The position numbers and the translations under genes were made by a program. The notes under the pieces were generated by a model. It was not told where the DNA came from. It ran no database searches and saw only the letters and a list, made by a program, of their open reading frames with translations. This document shows, piece after piece, positions 34,696 through 46,784 of a DNA stretch of 64,000 nucleotides. Within the stretch, counting starts at the first letter, position 1; each line of letters starts with the position of its first letter. The stretch spans positions 1,364,001 through 1,428,000 of the forward strand of contig JADQAV010000002.1 of the NCBI GenBank assembly GCA_019775845.1, in the 5' to 3' direction. Origin of the DNA: Myrmaecium sp. VS I D KN 1. Lineage: Eukaryota > Ascomycota > Dothideomycetes > Valsariales > Valsariaceae.

Positions 34696-35962
34696 CTAGA
34701 TGTACGACTGGTATTGGTACTGCGGTTGCGGCTGCACTATCGTCATTGGAGACGGTGTGCTGCTGTTCATGCAGGAGGTGATACTGTTCGGCTTCCCATG
34801 ATTGAATTGCTCCCCCTCTGGGGTGATCGGAGGAGTAAGACATCCATTTGGAATTCCCGATGTGAAAGGGTTCTTCTGAGGAGTTTGCGGGGTGAGAAAC
34901 CCATCGACCGATGATTTGACGTCATCAATTTGCATGTGCGGCGGAGTCGGAGGGGCAAACTGAGAAGCGGTAGCAGCAGCGTTGGCCTTGGCCTTCTGCG
35001 CCTGCTCACGGAGGAAGTTCTCAACGAGCGTAGACACCATAGACAAGTGTGCGGAGGCATACTTGCGTGAGAGGACCTGAGAAGGCTGATAAAGATGGTT
35101 GGACAGGCCCAGGACAGTGGCGTCATCATAGGCCCCGGCCCAGTCGTTGCGGTCGGCTTGGGGTTGGTGAAGAATGCACCTTGCGAGAGCCAGTGCGGAC
35201 CGAGCGAGGACAGAAGGCCTGGTAGAGACGAATTCCCGATGGAAGAGAGCTATCTCACAGATATAGAGAGTCATATGCTCCACCGTTGCATCGAACGCCG
35301 TTTCGCTCAGAGCAATTTGCAGGAAGCTATCAATGGTGGGGTGGCCTACCGTCCAGTTGAGAGTTTGCAGGACGTGCCACTCCATTTGGGTGAACATTTC
35401 GTCGTCATAAAGCGAGCAGCACATTGACTTGAGCTCCTTGATCGTTGGAACTCTCTCCTTGCGGTCTCCGTATTTCGCGGCGATAAGGAGTGCGGCGCAC
35501 CCGACAAGCTGGTAGTGCTTCTTGTATACCACACGACGCGAGCAGTAGCGGTCAAGCAAGTTCACAGCGAGGAACAGGGTTTCGGGAAGTAAGCCGAATG
35601 CAGCATGAGCTTCGATTAGGAAATCGAGAAGGTAGGGACGCATAAACCACTGGATCTCTGTTTGAATGTCGATGGAGTTGACATCGGGCATTGTCAAGGC
35701 CTGTCGATGATTAGTACATGCTTGTTCCTGTATGAGCCAGTTTTCTTACCTCCATGTGCTCCATGTGATCCATAACGTCCTCCTGATATTCGTCTGCCGT
35801 CGTCCTCGAGAGCTCGTTAGCAAGAGCTCGTTGCTGCATTCTGGCGATGGCCCTGGCTCTTTCACGCTGTTCGGCACGGAGCGCGTAGAGACCGTCGTCA
35901 GCGGATTCCACGAAGAAGCTATCGCAGGGGCCGTATCGTGACCGTGAGTGCTGATAAGCCAT
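34696..35962 (-). CDS. G1/S-specific cyclin (Cln/Puc1 type)
   Basis: Cyclin expected to bind the Cdc2/Cdk1 kinase and promote G1/S entry. Two exons (minus): 35962-35750 and 35700-34696, separated by a 49-bp intron with a textbook TACTAAT branch site; 405 residues. The N-terminus includes QRERARAIARMQQRALANEL and TADEYQEDVMDHMEHMEA. The cyclin box starts at VNSIDIQTEIQWFMRPYLLD and contains LFLAVNLLDRYCSRR, LVGCAALLIAAKYGDRKERV, then SLYDDEMFTQMEWHVLQTLNW; the second cyclin fold follows (GHPTIDSFLQIALS). The C-terminal 110 residues are Pro/Thr/Ser-rich with clustered TP sites (TPPTPPHM, LTPQTPQKNPF, LTPPITPEGE), likely CDK phosphorylation and PEST-type turnover signals. The start is the first in-frame ATG; the long upstream non-coding region suggests a long leader. 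Family assignment is firm, exact Cln subtype less so. Confidence 0.93.
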
Positions 35963-38900
35963 GATGGAAGGTGGACGGTGTTGCTGCGAAGTTGGAAAAG
36001 GAATGGACGTCGAATCGCCGGGAAAGACAAATTGCAAGCGGTGAAGAGAGTGGATCGTTCAGTGAATGAACAGTATTAGAGAATGGCGGCCTGTAATGGC
36101 GAAACGAAGGAATGAAAGTGAGTAGTTGGACAATTGAAGACTGCCTATTGTTTCCGGGCTCGAGATGGCCGGAAAGCTGTTATAGCGTGTTCTGGACGCG
36201 GGCTAGATTAGTCGCAATCCAAATGGAGTAGTAAGGTGCATGTAAGGCCTGACTCGACATACCTTCCGAATTACAATATTAGCTATAGAGAGTGAAAGTG
36301 CAGGCGTTACAGTGACCGAAGGAGAAACTTCGAAAGAACCCGGGAAAATTGAACCCCTTGCAAGTTGCATTCGATGTTGGCGGGGTGGAATGCTACCGAG
36401 GATCGTCTGTGAGGGTGAAGGGGGCAGAGCACGAGCTAACGAGTCCGCCTGATTTGCCGCGAGTCTGGGGAATGTGTAACCCGGTGAATGTCCTAGGAGG
36501 CCATCAGCGACTGCTTTGAAGAGAACATCTTAGTGACCTACAGCGGCAGTGAAGAGCTTACAATGTATTGTGAAGGCTCTTGGGGAGGTCGGTGACGGGT
36601 CCTGGTGAAGAAGGTATTGCTCTCGGATCTGAAGCGAGGTGAAGTATTAGTACCTGCAGGTTCAATACAAGGTGACGGTGAAAGGAATCCAGTGGCGGTG
36701 GTCCGAGCGGTCAGCAATTCCAAGGGGCAATCGGATCCATGAGGCCGCGCTGTGGCATGCCTCTATTGGAATGAGCTGTCACTTCACGGTAAGGTGCGGC
36801 AAACGCAATTTCCCCAGATTCCGTTCGGGAGAGCAGGCATGCCAAGGCGCAGAGGAAGCCGGTAAGGAGGATTGTGAATAGTAAACCCGAGCACACCGTA
36901 CACGCAGTTGAAGACGATAGTCCCCGATAGACCGACTAGCCAGCATGGAGGGCCTTCACCGCTCGCACATATTGATCGGGACGTCGAATTGTCTTATTGC
37001 CGGCCTGAGAAGGATCGGCGACCGTCACAGCTCCACCACAGTTATTCCGGGCCAATTGGCCCACCCAGCACCCTTTATCCCATCATACAATACGTCTCGT
37101 CCAGCACGACCACCCACCACCTACGACCTACGTTTCCCACCCCAGCCTTGTCTATGATGAATATCTCGCGGCTTCGCGGGTAGGTTCGGACGATCCATCG
37201 AAGACCCCAGTACGTGAACGAGGGGTCCGGGCGGTCCGTAACGCATCGCGGGATATCGTGTCGAGTACGGTTCCGGGTCCAGTGTCTCTTGAGTTGATCG
37301 GGGGCTTCTGTCTCGGAAGGGGTTGTAGGGCTTGCCGGGTGTTCGGGTCCCGGGGGTGTGGTGCAAAAATACGGTGAAGAGATTTTACGGTGGGAACTTA
37401 CCAAAGAACAATGCCACCAAGGATATCACTACAGTTGACAGTTGGCTTCGCCCGGAGCAGACAGCAGGGAGCTGGTGTACCGGGGAACGGAAGGAAGGGT
37501 TCCTGCTGACTCTGCTGCGTTCAACGGAGAGAGCTTGGGGGATGCGGTGCTTGGGAGAGGTCGAGACTCGTCAGACGAATTCGACAGGGTCCGCAGAGGA
37601 GCTTGCAGGAGGAGGGATGGCGGAGTGGGAAGAGGGTTGGAGGGGCGGAGAGGGAGAGAAACGTCTGTAGAAGACTAGGGAGGAGACGGCCGGTTTTGAG
37701 AGACCGAGGAGCTTGAGAAAGGGTGAATGGAGAGATGGCAATGCTGAAACGAAGGAGGGACTCAGCACGCTATCTGCTCCGCACTCAAAGCTCCGACCGT
37801 GAAAGCCAGCAGATGGCGGTAAAAGGGGAGGGGAGGGAGGAGGAGGTGAAGGGAGGATATGAAGAGAGCGGATTGAGGTCAAGGTGGTTTGAGGAAGGCT
37901 GCTTATGGGGCGATGGGGGCATCATTGGATGCGGTTTAGCTTGACACAGGTTCCCTGCTATGCGTCGGGGCTGCTCACAACGAGCGGAACCGGGGGGGAG
38001 AAGGGGGGGGGAACCTGTGAAGGTGAGAGGGACCAGCGACGGGCGGACGAGCGTCGAGCGAGCACCAGCGACCGCCGGGCAGCAGACCACCAGCGTCCCC
38101 GGGCGACCAGCGCGCGGCGGCCAGCCAATCCGCATGGGACGCCGGCTACAGTATGCACACCAGGACGCCTCTTCGCCAGCGATCATGGATCTGCCTTGCT
38201 ATGGAGTACCGCCTAGCTCGTACCTTTAGGAGTACCCTCATCTTGCAGCCCGCGTCCACCGCGTTCGGGCTGGTGTCGGTCTCTGGTGCGCTGCTGCGTT
38301 TATGCAAGCAAGTCCTGCCCCCAGTGCGCCCCCCCTAACTTACCCAGAAAATGTACGCTGCCACTGTCTGCCGCTGCCCACGACCTAGGTATCTCTGCCG
38401 CCGCCGCCCTATATGCCCTCTGCTATGTGCTTGCTATACTGTACGTGCTATGTGAAAGGTGACAATGCTACTCCGTTCGGAGAGTCATCCATCAGCCGTG
38501 GCTTTTCATCGCTCCATCGTGCTCTGCTGCTTTGTGCTTGTGGGCGAGAGAAGGGCCCGCCTGTATCCACTGCTTCGCCGCCCTTTTCTCGTTTGCGTGC
38601 GCCCGCCGTGCTGTTGTGCTCACGATGCACACCGAGCGTCTCGTCATTATTTCACAAGGAAAACCCATTTTTTTCTTTCTTTCTTTCCTTCTCTCTCTCC
38701 TTTCTTCCTGTCAATCCCGTCGAGCCGTCGCTAACCCGTTTACTCTCGGATGCTACATGATCATAACACTACCCGCACCCCATCCCTCCCTGTTTCTCTC
38801 ACTCGTCCTCCTCACTGCTTGCCTGCCTTCCCCATTGCACGACTTGTTACCCGCGCCTCGCCTCTCGTTCCAATAGTTCACCTACAACGGTGGACGCCTG

Positions 38901-41900
38901 GCCGACCATCGATCCAATCCCAATCTCCACACCGCGGCTTCTCGCTCCATGCTGTCGCGGTAACACGTTCGAGTATCTGCCATCTCCTCACCACGCGTCG
39001 AACCGGTTCAGACACGCCGGGCCGCTACGAGCAGCTCCCTGAATGCCCGAGGCCTGAGTGGCTGTCGGCGCTCGCCAAGCGTGCGCGCGATCCACTGGCG
39101 AGCCGGGTTTACCAAGGCTCGTCCAAGGCTGAGGCGAATCAACGCATGCAAGCTGCAGGCTGCGTCGAACCCCAGATCCGGCCAATCCATCACCTCTCCC
39201 ACTCTCGAAACATCTTGCTGGAAACCTTGCTCCTGCATGGCTGACCGCCGGCCATCTAACCCATCTCGGGGCAGACGCTGTGCCGACGCGTGGGTTTCCG
39301 TCATGCTATCTCCCACCCGGAGCTGGATCGCCTTTGGTGGAGAGTATGCTAGGATCGCTTGGTCTTCAAAGTTGCGCCCGCTCGTAATAACTCCGCTAGC
39401 GACCAGTCTCTCCTGAACCATAGCGTCATTCCCGGTATAGCTCCCTGGTTGTTGCCTCCCCTTTCTAAACGGATTATCTTTCCCCTCATTCCAGTTCCCG
39501 CTACGCGATATCCATTAGACGTTACAGTTGCTTATTATCACCCGCGTGTCGCGACATGGCATCCAAAACGCCTTTTGTCTCTATCTACTACATCATACAG
39601 ACGCGCTCAGATTGCCGCCTCCGCTTCTCCGGACGCCTTTGGGGTCTAGGCTTGGACGGATGATCTGCTTCGTCAGGGTCCGGGATAGAGTGCCTGAGGT
39701 TTCAGACACTCGGCTCTCCTGGAGGAGCACTTCATTGTTGCGTTCGCAATTGTCGCACGACAGCGATGATGTTGCCCAGAATGGTTTCAACTTCATGAAG
39801 CCAACGTGATACTTCAGATGGCACCCGGAATCGCCTCGCCGCTTCTGTCGCACGCACACGTGAATTTCCCTTACTCCACTGGCAACACCAACCAGCAATA
39901 ATCACACCCGAACTGGTTCCCGTTATATGGAGCCATGCATAGCGATGCCATGACAAGGCATTCTTCGTACGCCCGCCTGTCCATCATTGTCCATCGGGCA
40001 GATCACAATCGGCGCCGTTTGAGGAGCATGATGTCGTGACTATGGTAGCTATTTGCGTAACTGGCTTGGCTTGTCACCGCAGGATGCACCGCGGCTTTGC
40101 TCCCGCGTATCTCGCACGCCAAATCTTTGCGGGAGTTATGACAACGGTTCACGAGCGCGTTATGCTGCCTAGAAAGCTGCACTGCGCGGCTGGGTCCGAT
40201 CAGCAGCAGAAAATGGCCGGTGCCGCTCCACCAGACGCGCGCTGTTCCAACCACCAGGCCGGTCAGCATCATCGAAGGGTGCTCCACCATAGCATCACCG
40301 AATGCGGGGTTGAAGTCTCGGTAAAGGCCCCGGTGCGTGATAGAGCGACTCCATATGCGGATCCACCGCCGGTCATGAGGAGATGGCGGTGTCATTATCC
40401 CATCATGTACAACGGCTTTGCGAGATTCCACTCCGGTAGATAGCAGCGGGTTGTGCCAGTAGAAATATCAAATTGCAATCCTGCTGCCGCAGGCTGTGAC
40501 CGCGCAAAGCCCCTTTCCAATGATGAGGGGATGAGTGGCAGGGGGAGACTGGAAAGGCGAGCATCCGAGCCTTGATCAACCTAGCGCTTGGGCTGCACTA
40601 TGCCGCCCTCCGGTCATCCTCCGGACCGCATGCCTAGAGAGAGCAGAACCCGCGGGCATGCGCACATCAGAAATCAGCATTCGATCGGTGAAGCGAAGGT
40701 CTCCGACGATGGGTCAAATTCGCTTGGGGGATGAGCTGATGGATCCTAGCTAAGAGAAAAAATGTGTTCAGGAAACGTGGCTGGCTGGTCCCAAGCAGGG
40801 CACGCATTGTTGTCTAGCGCAATGATCTCGGTCTCGCGGGCGGAATTGCGGCAGAACTCTACACTTGTGTTTTGTGCAGAGCATGTTCACAAAGTTGCAT
40901 GAAACACATTTTGGCGTTGAAAAGCACCACCGCCGCCGTACCAGAGCCTCCATAGAACCTTCAAGATTTTCGATCCAACTTCCGTTCTGGGACTCGCTCT
41001 GAGGAATGGACCCGAAGACCACGGCCGCCGCATCTGTTCCTTCAGCAACTTGCTCTTCTCTTCTCTTCGTCACGGCTTATCACGGTTTCTACAGTGTCCA
41101 TCATTTAGATCTCGGATAATGTTAGGATCTCCGAGCTGTTATAGCCTGGAATCACCCATGAAAGAAAATTTTCAGTTCGCCATGTTGCGCTCTCACCAAT
41201 GGAACTTGCAGGAGCGGTGAACAACGGTGTACGAGTATCACACCGTGTATTCGAGGAGGCATAACTCGATGGCAGTCTTCACCAACTGGCTCGCGGGCCG
41301 CGGCCCTTTAGTTACTCCGAGCCCCCGGGACGCTCGCAGCGAAATTAGCCATTCAACTATAAAACCGCACTATCCCGCTCGCCTCATTAAAGGCCTTCTA
41401 GACGTTTTCGATTAACCGTGGGATTGCCAACTTATGATGTTCCTCTTGGCGGCATCGCTTTCGACGTGGAGCACGTGTATCCTGCATAAACAGATCTTCC
41501 ACAATGACGATTATCATCTCAGGCTTATGGATTGGGTGACCTTGGCGAGCGGGCATTAAATACTGCTGCTAGGGGCGATAGGTGCCTCATTCCGATTGCC
41601 TTCACGGGCACCCAAATGTATCCTGCCCCGAGATGCCTATCGCGGTCAGTGACTGGGATGATGATGAAGGCGTAACCATAACCTATTCATCTTCCTTTCA
41701 ATAGTCATTTTCTCATTTGGACGTGATATCACCCTGCCCATTGATCCCTGTGCCGCGCGACTGACCCGATCGGTAGTCCAAGTCAGATGGATTCCCATGT
41801 ATTTTAACCGCGGCAGAACAGTCGCAGATGCTATTAACCCATATCACAAAACGTATCCAGTACGCTATTGGCCAGTTTGGGACACGCTTCACCACGCTTT

Positions 41901-42419
41901 TGATCACCGGGAAAGGCAGTAGGCATTCTGGAAACCTGGATATATGGCCATAGACGAGGGGTGACGTGGCGGTTCGGCGGTCAAACTGCGACAGGCGAGA
42001 GGGGTTCGAGGCGCAAATGGAGCACCCCCAGAACATGCCGGTATTGAGGACCTAGCAAGCCTGGTAATGTGCCCGAACTGAATAAAGCCAATGGTGGACC
42101 ACACATGTTCTCTCGAGCAAGAACTGGAACCGTTGAAGATGAAAGGTTGTCAGGGACGAAGTCGGATGAGGTGCGATTAAGGATTGCTAGCGCCGGCATA
42201 CGGCACAACAAAAACCCGGGCGGTCAATGATTTTTTGGATGGAGCAGGTCGCGACACATGAGACAGTCTCAACTATAGACATTCTCGTTATTTTCGATGT
42301 TTGGCGCATTGTCGCGCTCTTGCTAGAGCGCAGTTTTACTTTGCGGACCTTGTGTTTTTTGCGGAAAAGTTTCTTCTTCCGAAAGTCGGGGGTTTCCACT
42401 CGAAATCTCTGTCGCCGCC
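35963..42419. other. Long gene-poor interval upstream of the G1 cyclin and utp4
   Basis: 6.5 kb between divergent genes, the largest gap in the window. The first kilobase (35963-37000) is probably the cyclin leader and promoter. The block 37560-37900 is CT-rich on the minus strand like a core promoter, and a minus-strand frame around 37399-37560 encodes a hydrophobic stretch TVVISLVALFFG ending at a good donor (GTAAGT), so a small spliced minus-strand gene is possible but not provable. 38650-38720 is CT-rich on the plus strand. No tRNA, repeat array or transposon ends were found. Open frames of 130-165 codons at 38750-39421 and 40003-40443 occur on both strands with no signature. Confidence 0.4.
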
Positions 42420-45256
42420 ATGGACATTCACCGATCACGCTTCGTGCCCTACCCGCCTTCCGCTATCAACGCGCTTGCTTTCTCACACCCTGTTTCTGTC
42501 GGAAAACGCGACCCGCCTACACTGAGGCTTGCCATCGGACGTGCAAATGGGAACATCGAGATTTGGAATCCGTCCAGAGGCTCCTGGATTCATGAGACAA
42601 CTTTCAGTGGAGGTCAAGACCGGTCCGTGGAAGGTTTAGCATGGATACAAGAGCCCGGAGAGGTCGGTGAGAATGGAGACGTCACTCCGGGACAACTGCG
42701 TCTGTTCAGCATTGGCTATTCTAGCTCTGTCACGGAGTGGGATCTAAACACTGGTCTACCGTTGCGGCATTCTGGAGGCAATACCAGCGAGGTCTGGTGT
42801 CTGGCTGCTCAGCCTCGCTGGCAGCCGGCGGCCGACAAAAATAAGACTGGAAAGCAGCTGTCACTCTCCGATAGTGAATTTCGCGGTCAGAATCTGGTGG
42901 CGGGTTGTGCAGACGGCACACTTGCTTTGCTGTCTACCGCCGACGGTGACTTGAGGTTCCAGCGATACCTTGCTCGTCCTACTGCCAAGAAGGCTCGAGT
43001 GCTCAGCGTCACTTTCCAGACCCGAGACATCGTTGTTGCAGGATTTGCGGACAGCAACATCAGAGTTTTCGATAGTCGGAATGGCAGCGTGCTGAGGAAC
43101 ATCTCCCTGGGCGCTGCACCCATCGGCGGACCTCGAGAGATCCTTGTCTGGGCTGTGAAATGCTTGCCCAACGGTAACATTGTCTCCGGTGATTCCACCG
43201 GCGAAGTCCGCATCTTTGACGGCAAGATCTATTCCCAACTCCAGCGTATCACGGGTCATGAAGCAGATGTCCTCACGCTCGCTACCTCCCAGGATGGACA
43301 AACAATCTACAGTGGTGGGATGGACCGTCGGACCGTCATTTACAAAGCGAATAATGCGGGAGCAAAACAAAGATGGGCTAAGCTTGTGCACAGGAGGTAT
43401 CATGAGCATGATGTCAAGGCCATGGCAACGTACGAGGGTCCTAAGCTCAACTTCCTGGTCTCCGGAGGTAAGTTCCCCATATTATCCATAAATGAACCGG
43501 CACTCATACCGCGAAAGGTCTCGATACGACACCCATTGTTCTCCCAATGCGGGAATACGGCAAGGAGAACAGTCGAGCACTTCCGGCATTGCCACAGAGC
43601 CCACCTGTAGCCAGCGCCACTGCATCCAGACTCCTGGCTAGCTGGTGGGATCGTGAAGTCCGCCTCTGGCGGGTGGGCCCCAAAAGCGCTGAGAACCACA
43701 TCCCTAAGCTTGCGGCCAAAATGGTTTTGAGGGGAGAAGAAAATATTACCTCCGCTGCTCTTTCGGAGGACGGCTCATTCCTTGTCGTCGCTACGGTTGC
43801 TGAGACTAAGCTCTTTCAAATATTACCGCGGTTGGACGACGATTCGGCAGTTCGCATCCGGAAGCTAGAGACCGCGTCTCTTCCGGGAGCTCGGCTGGTA
43901 AGACTGTCGCCCAATGGAAAGTGGCTCTCGATAATTACGCCTCAAAACGAGATTTTCCTTGCTCGTCTTGTTCCTGGCGATGATTCCAGAAAGGCTCAGA
44001 TTTTGCCTCGCTTAGTGGCATTGAAGCGTCTTCCTAGGAAGAAGTTCGGCAAGCAAGATTCACTCAACGGTAGTTGGGGCAACTACTATCGGACCATCAC
44101 GCAGGCTGCCTTCTCGCAGGATAGTGCTGCCTTTGCAGTCGGTGATCTTGCGGGTTACATTGATACCTGGATTGCTGAGGGTCACGAAGATCCAACTGCA
44201 ACTGACGTTGAAGTTGTTGATGATGGGCATGCTGGCTCCGAGTCTGAGGATTCAGATGACGAGGATGGAGAATCGGGAGCTGGCAACAGGTCCCTCATCT
44301 TTTTTGGTCAACACTGGATCCGTAATCCATCGGGGAACCTCCTTCCTAAGCTCGACTCTGCACCACGCATCCTTTCCTTCCGACCCACGCCATCTTCAAG
44401 GAAGGCACTGCCGAATGGCAACCCAGCAGTTCATCCCACACGCCAGAATCCACACCCGCATTCCCACGACCTTCCTCACAGAGAGCAGTATCTATTCGTG
44501 CTGACAGCGCAACATCAACTGTATGAGTTCGATGTCCCCAGTGGCCTGCTAACCGATTGGTCACGGAGAAACCCTACTGCCAACCTGCCTGAGCCGTTCC
44601 GAACGGTTCGAGACCGTGTCATGGGTTGCATATGGGACGTCACCGCAACCAAGCAGCGAGTGTGGCTATATGGGAGCAACTGGCTGTTCATGTTTGATCT
44701 TACCAGGGACTTCCCTCAGCAGGGGCCGGCAGTCGAACTAAAGGACTACAAGGCGTTGATCGCCACTCCAAACCCCAAGAAACGCAAAAATGTCATCGAC
44801 CCTCAGAGTCTGCGAAAACACACGAGCGGTGCCGGTAGTAGGCTTCCCGATAGGGAAGTCCTTGGCATGGGCAGCAAGATGCGGAAGATCACAGGGGCCA
44901 AAGGTGGGCAAATGACGTGGATCGAGCTCAACAACAGGACGACACCGCCGGTGTCTGATGACGAGTCCGATGAAGAACACTTCGAACTGCCTGCGTTGCA
45001 GCGGGACGTGGCCGATGAGGAAGACGAAGGCAGCGGGACGGACAATGGCGACGGTCCCACCAAGCAGGCACGCACAGGCAAGAATTGGTGGCACACGTTC
45101 AAATATCGGCCTATTCTGGGTATCGTGCCAATCGGGCAGCGAGACCTTGAGGGAGCTGATGGTAACGAGCCGCTTGAGGTAGTCCTCGTGGAGAGACCAT
45201 CGTGGGAGCTGGACTTGCCCCCACGGTACGTGAGTAGTCACGAAAGAGAGCGGTGA
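42420..45256 (+). CDS. utp4: Utp4 (cirhin), t-UTP subunit of the small-subunit processome
   Basis: Nucleolar WD40 protein of the t-UTP/UTP-A complex, which binds the 5' end of nascent pre-rRNA and couples rDNA transcription to 18S processing; human counterpart is UTP4/cirhin. Two exons: 42420-43467 and 43518-45256 with a 50-bp intron; 928 residues. It begins MDIHRSRFVPYPPSAINALA, typical for the family, and has two consecutive beta-propellers: LRLAIGRANGNIEIWNP, FSIGYSSSVTEWDLNTGLP, VVAGFADSNIRVFD, IVSGDSTGEVRIFDGK, IYSGGMDRRTVIYK in the first, then LASWWDREVRLWRV and later blades in the second. Acidic low-complexity loops (about 44215-44280 and 44955-45050) and a basic KKRKNV segment fit a nucleolar protein. 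The C-terminus FKYRPILGIVPIG is the conserved Utp4 ending. Confidence 0.96.
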
Positions 45257-46366
45257 TTGAAGCACGATGAAGTGGATAGACATTGTAGGTAGCTTGCGTA
45301 TTTGGATCTAGGCGTCAAAAAATGGAGGAAGCTTTTACCTTTCTGGGGCGGGGTTTTAAAAATTCAAAAATAAGAACAGCAATCATCCTTTTCAACACGT
45401 GTTCCTATGCAGGGTCGGATGCGTACGCATCGCTGAGTTTAGTACCTAGTTCATCATGGTGACGGATCTACCCTCGTGGCCCATCGGATACCCGCAAGGC
45501 ACTAAGGTAGCAGCATGGAGCGGTGCTCCCGTCGAAAATTCATAGAAGACTGCAAGTCGGGGAGGGAGGAGGGACCGGGCGGGCCGTCGACCAGTGAACG
45601 GCCACGGGGTCGTCAGGCTCGGGTCTGACACATGTCTCCTCTCTTCTTGGCACCGACCCTGGACAACACAACACCTCAACTCACCACATACCGGCCGCGT
45701 CATCGTCCGGCGGGGGTTCGAGGCTGTTGAGATGGGCGGCGGAAGCGGCGCTCCCGGCAGAGACGCGCGAACCGACGGGATGCCGACCGGGGAGGGAACT
45801 GGAGCAGGCCGTCCGGAAAGTCACGAGCGACGGGCGGCAAAGTGAAAGAGATAAAAACGTAGATAGGGGGTTTGGCACGGCAACATTCAGCAACGATATG
45901 GAAACAATCGTGAATCGAGAGGATCGAACGATCGTGTCCCTCCCTTGCGTCGCGATGATCGTTTGCGTAGCCTCCCAAGTGCCTCCCCCTCCTCGTTTCC
46001 ACTCGTGTCCCTCTCTCCCTCTCTCTTCTCTCCACGCCAAGAGCCTAGTACTGTAAAAGGAGCAGTAGGGGGAGGCTCCCGTGCCGCGGAAGGGCAGGTT
46101 TGCGTACTGGTGGACCGGCGCGACCGACGATGTACCGGCACCAGCCAGGCAGCAGCATTCCGATGATCGAGGGCGGGGTGGGAGAGAGAAGGGAGGGAGG
46201 GAGCAGTGTGAGAGAAAAACAAGAGAGAGAGGGATTTGCGGACCAGCAAAGCGATCTATTTGCCTCTGGGCGAGCGTGCGTAAGGCCTTATGTATGCAGC
46301 GGGAGGAGGATGGCGCGGCGGCGGAGGGCACACAGGAGGCCGTGGGGGTGCAGAACGGGCAGGGAA
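45257..46366. other. Intergenic, utp4 to MITE
   Basis: No gene seen. Contains CT-rich sequence around 45985-46030 and a GAGAGAA-rich tract at 46175-46235. Confidence 0.4.
46359..46366. repeat. 8-bp target-site duplication, left copy (GCAGGGAA)
   Basis: GCAGGGAA directly before the left inverted terminal repeat; the same octamer follows the right repeat at 46777-46784. Confidence 0.85.
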
Positions 46367-46776
46367 GGGAGACACTATACGCCACCCCACGAATTACTAT
46401 CAGCAACCCCAGTGATGTAAGCACCAAGCTGAATTAGTTTTAGACCCCCTCATTTTACAAAGCAGCTCTGCGCGCTCTGCCCTCAGGCAGACTCCCCACC
46501 CGCGCTCACGCCCGCGCCCGCGCCTGCCTGCGTGCGTGGGTGCGTGCGTGGGTGCGTGCCTGCGTGCGTGCCTGCCTGCGTGCGTGCCTGCGTGTGTGGG
46601 AAAAAGTGCCTTAAGAGTGCGCGTATGGCAGGGTAGTTGAGTATTTTGGGGAGGGTCAGCGCGTGCCTCGGCCTGGCACGGTACCGGCTTGGCACGTCCA
46701 CTAAGACTGATGCGGTTAAGTATTATGTCTCTGGGGTTGCTGATAGTAATCCGTGGGGTGGCGTATAGTGTCTCCC
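46367..46776. mobile_element. MITE, 410 bp, 46-bp terminal inverted repeats
   Basis: Non-autonomous DNA transposon. The left end (46367-46412) and the reverse complement of the right end (46731-46776) match over 46 bp with a single mismatch (A/G at position 25); both start GGGAGACACTATACGCC. The element is bracketed by the octamer GCAGGGAA (46359-46366 and 46777-46784), a target-site duplication of 8 bp; if the outermost G is left out on the left side a 9-bp reading is possible. An 8-bp duplication points to hAT-like (or P-like) transposases and 9 bp would suggest Mutator-like; the terminus does not show the usual hAT CA start. The interior has no coding capacity and holds an 80-bp GTGC-type simple repeat. 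The near-identity of the arms suggests a fairly recent insertion. Confidence 0.9.
46521..46600 (+). repeat. GTGC/CCTG tetranucleotide repeat inside the MITE
   Basis: About 80 bp of alternating GCGTGCGT, GGGTGCGT and GCCTGCCT units. It is the core of the MITE and could form alternative DNA structures (alternating purine-pyrimidine). Confidence 0.9.
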
Positions 46777-46784
46777 GCAGGGAA
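46777..46784. repeat. 8-bp target-site duplication, right copy (GCAGGGAA)
   Basis: Direct repeat of 46359-46366, immediately outside the right inverted terminal repeat. Confidence 0.85.

Noticed and set aside
37121-37430. Possible small spliced membrane protein on the minus strand (TVVISLVALFFG exon)
   Set aside because: Good donor and hydrophobic stretch, but no start codon or convincing second exon could be assembled; mentioned as a lead only.
38750-39421. Overlapping 164- and 137-codon frames on opposite strands
   Set aside because: Neither resembles a known protein, and no splice-site support; likely random in GC-rich DNA.
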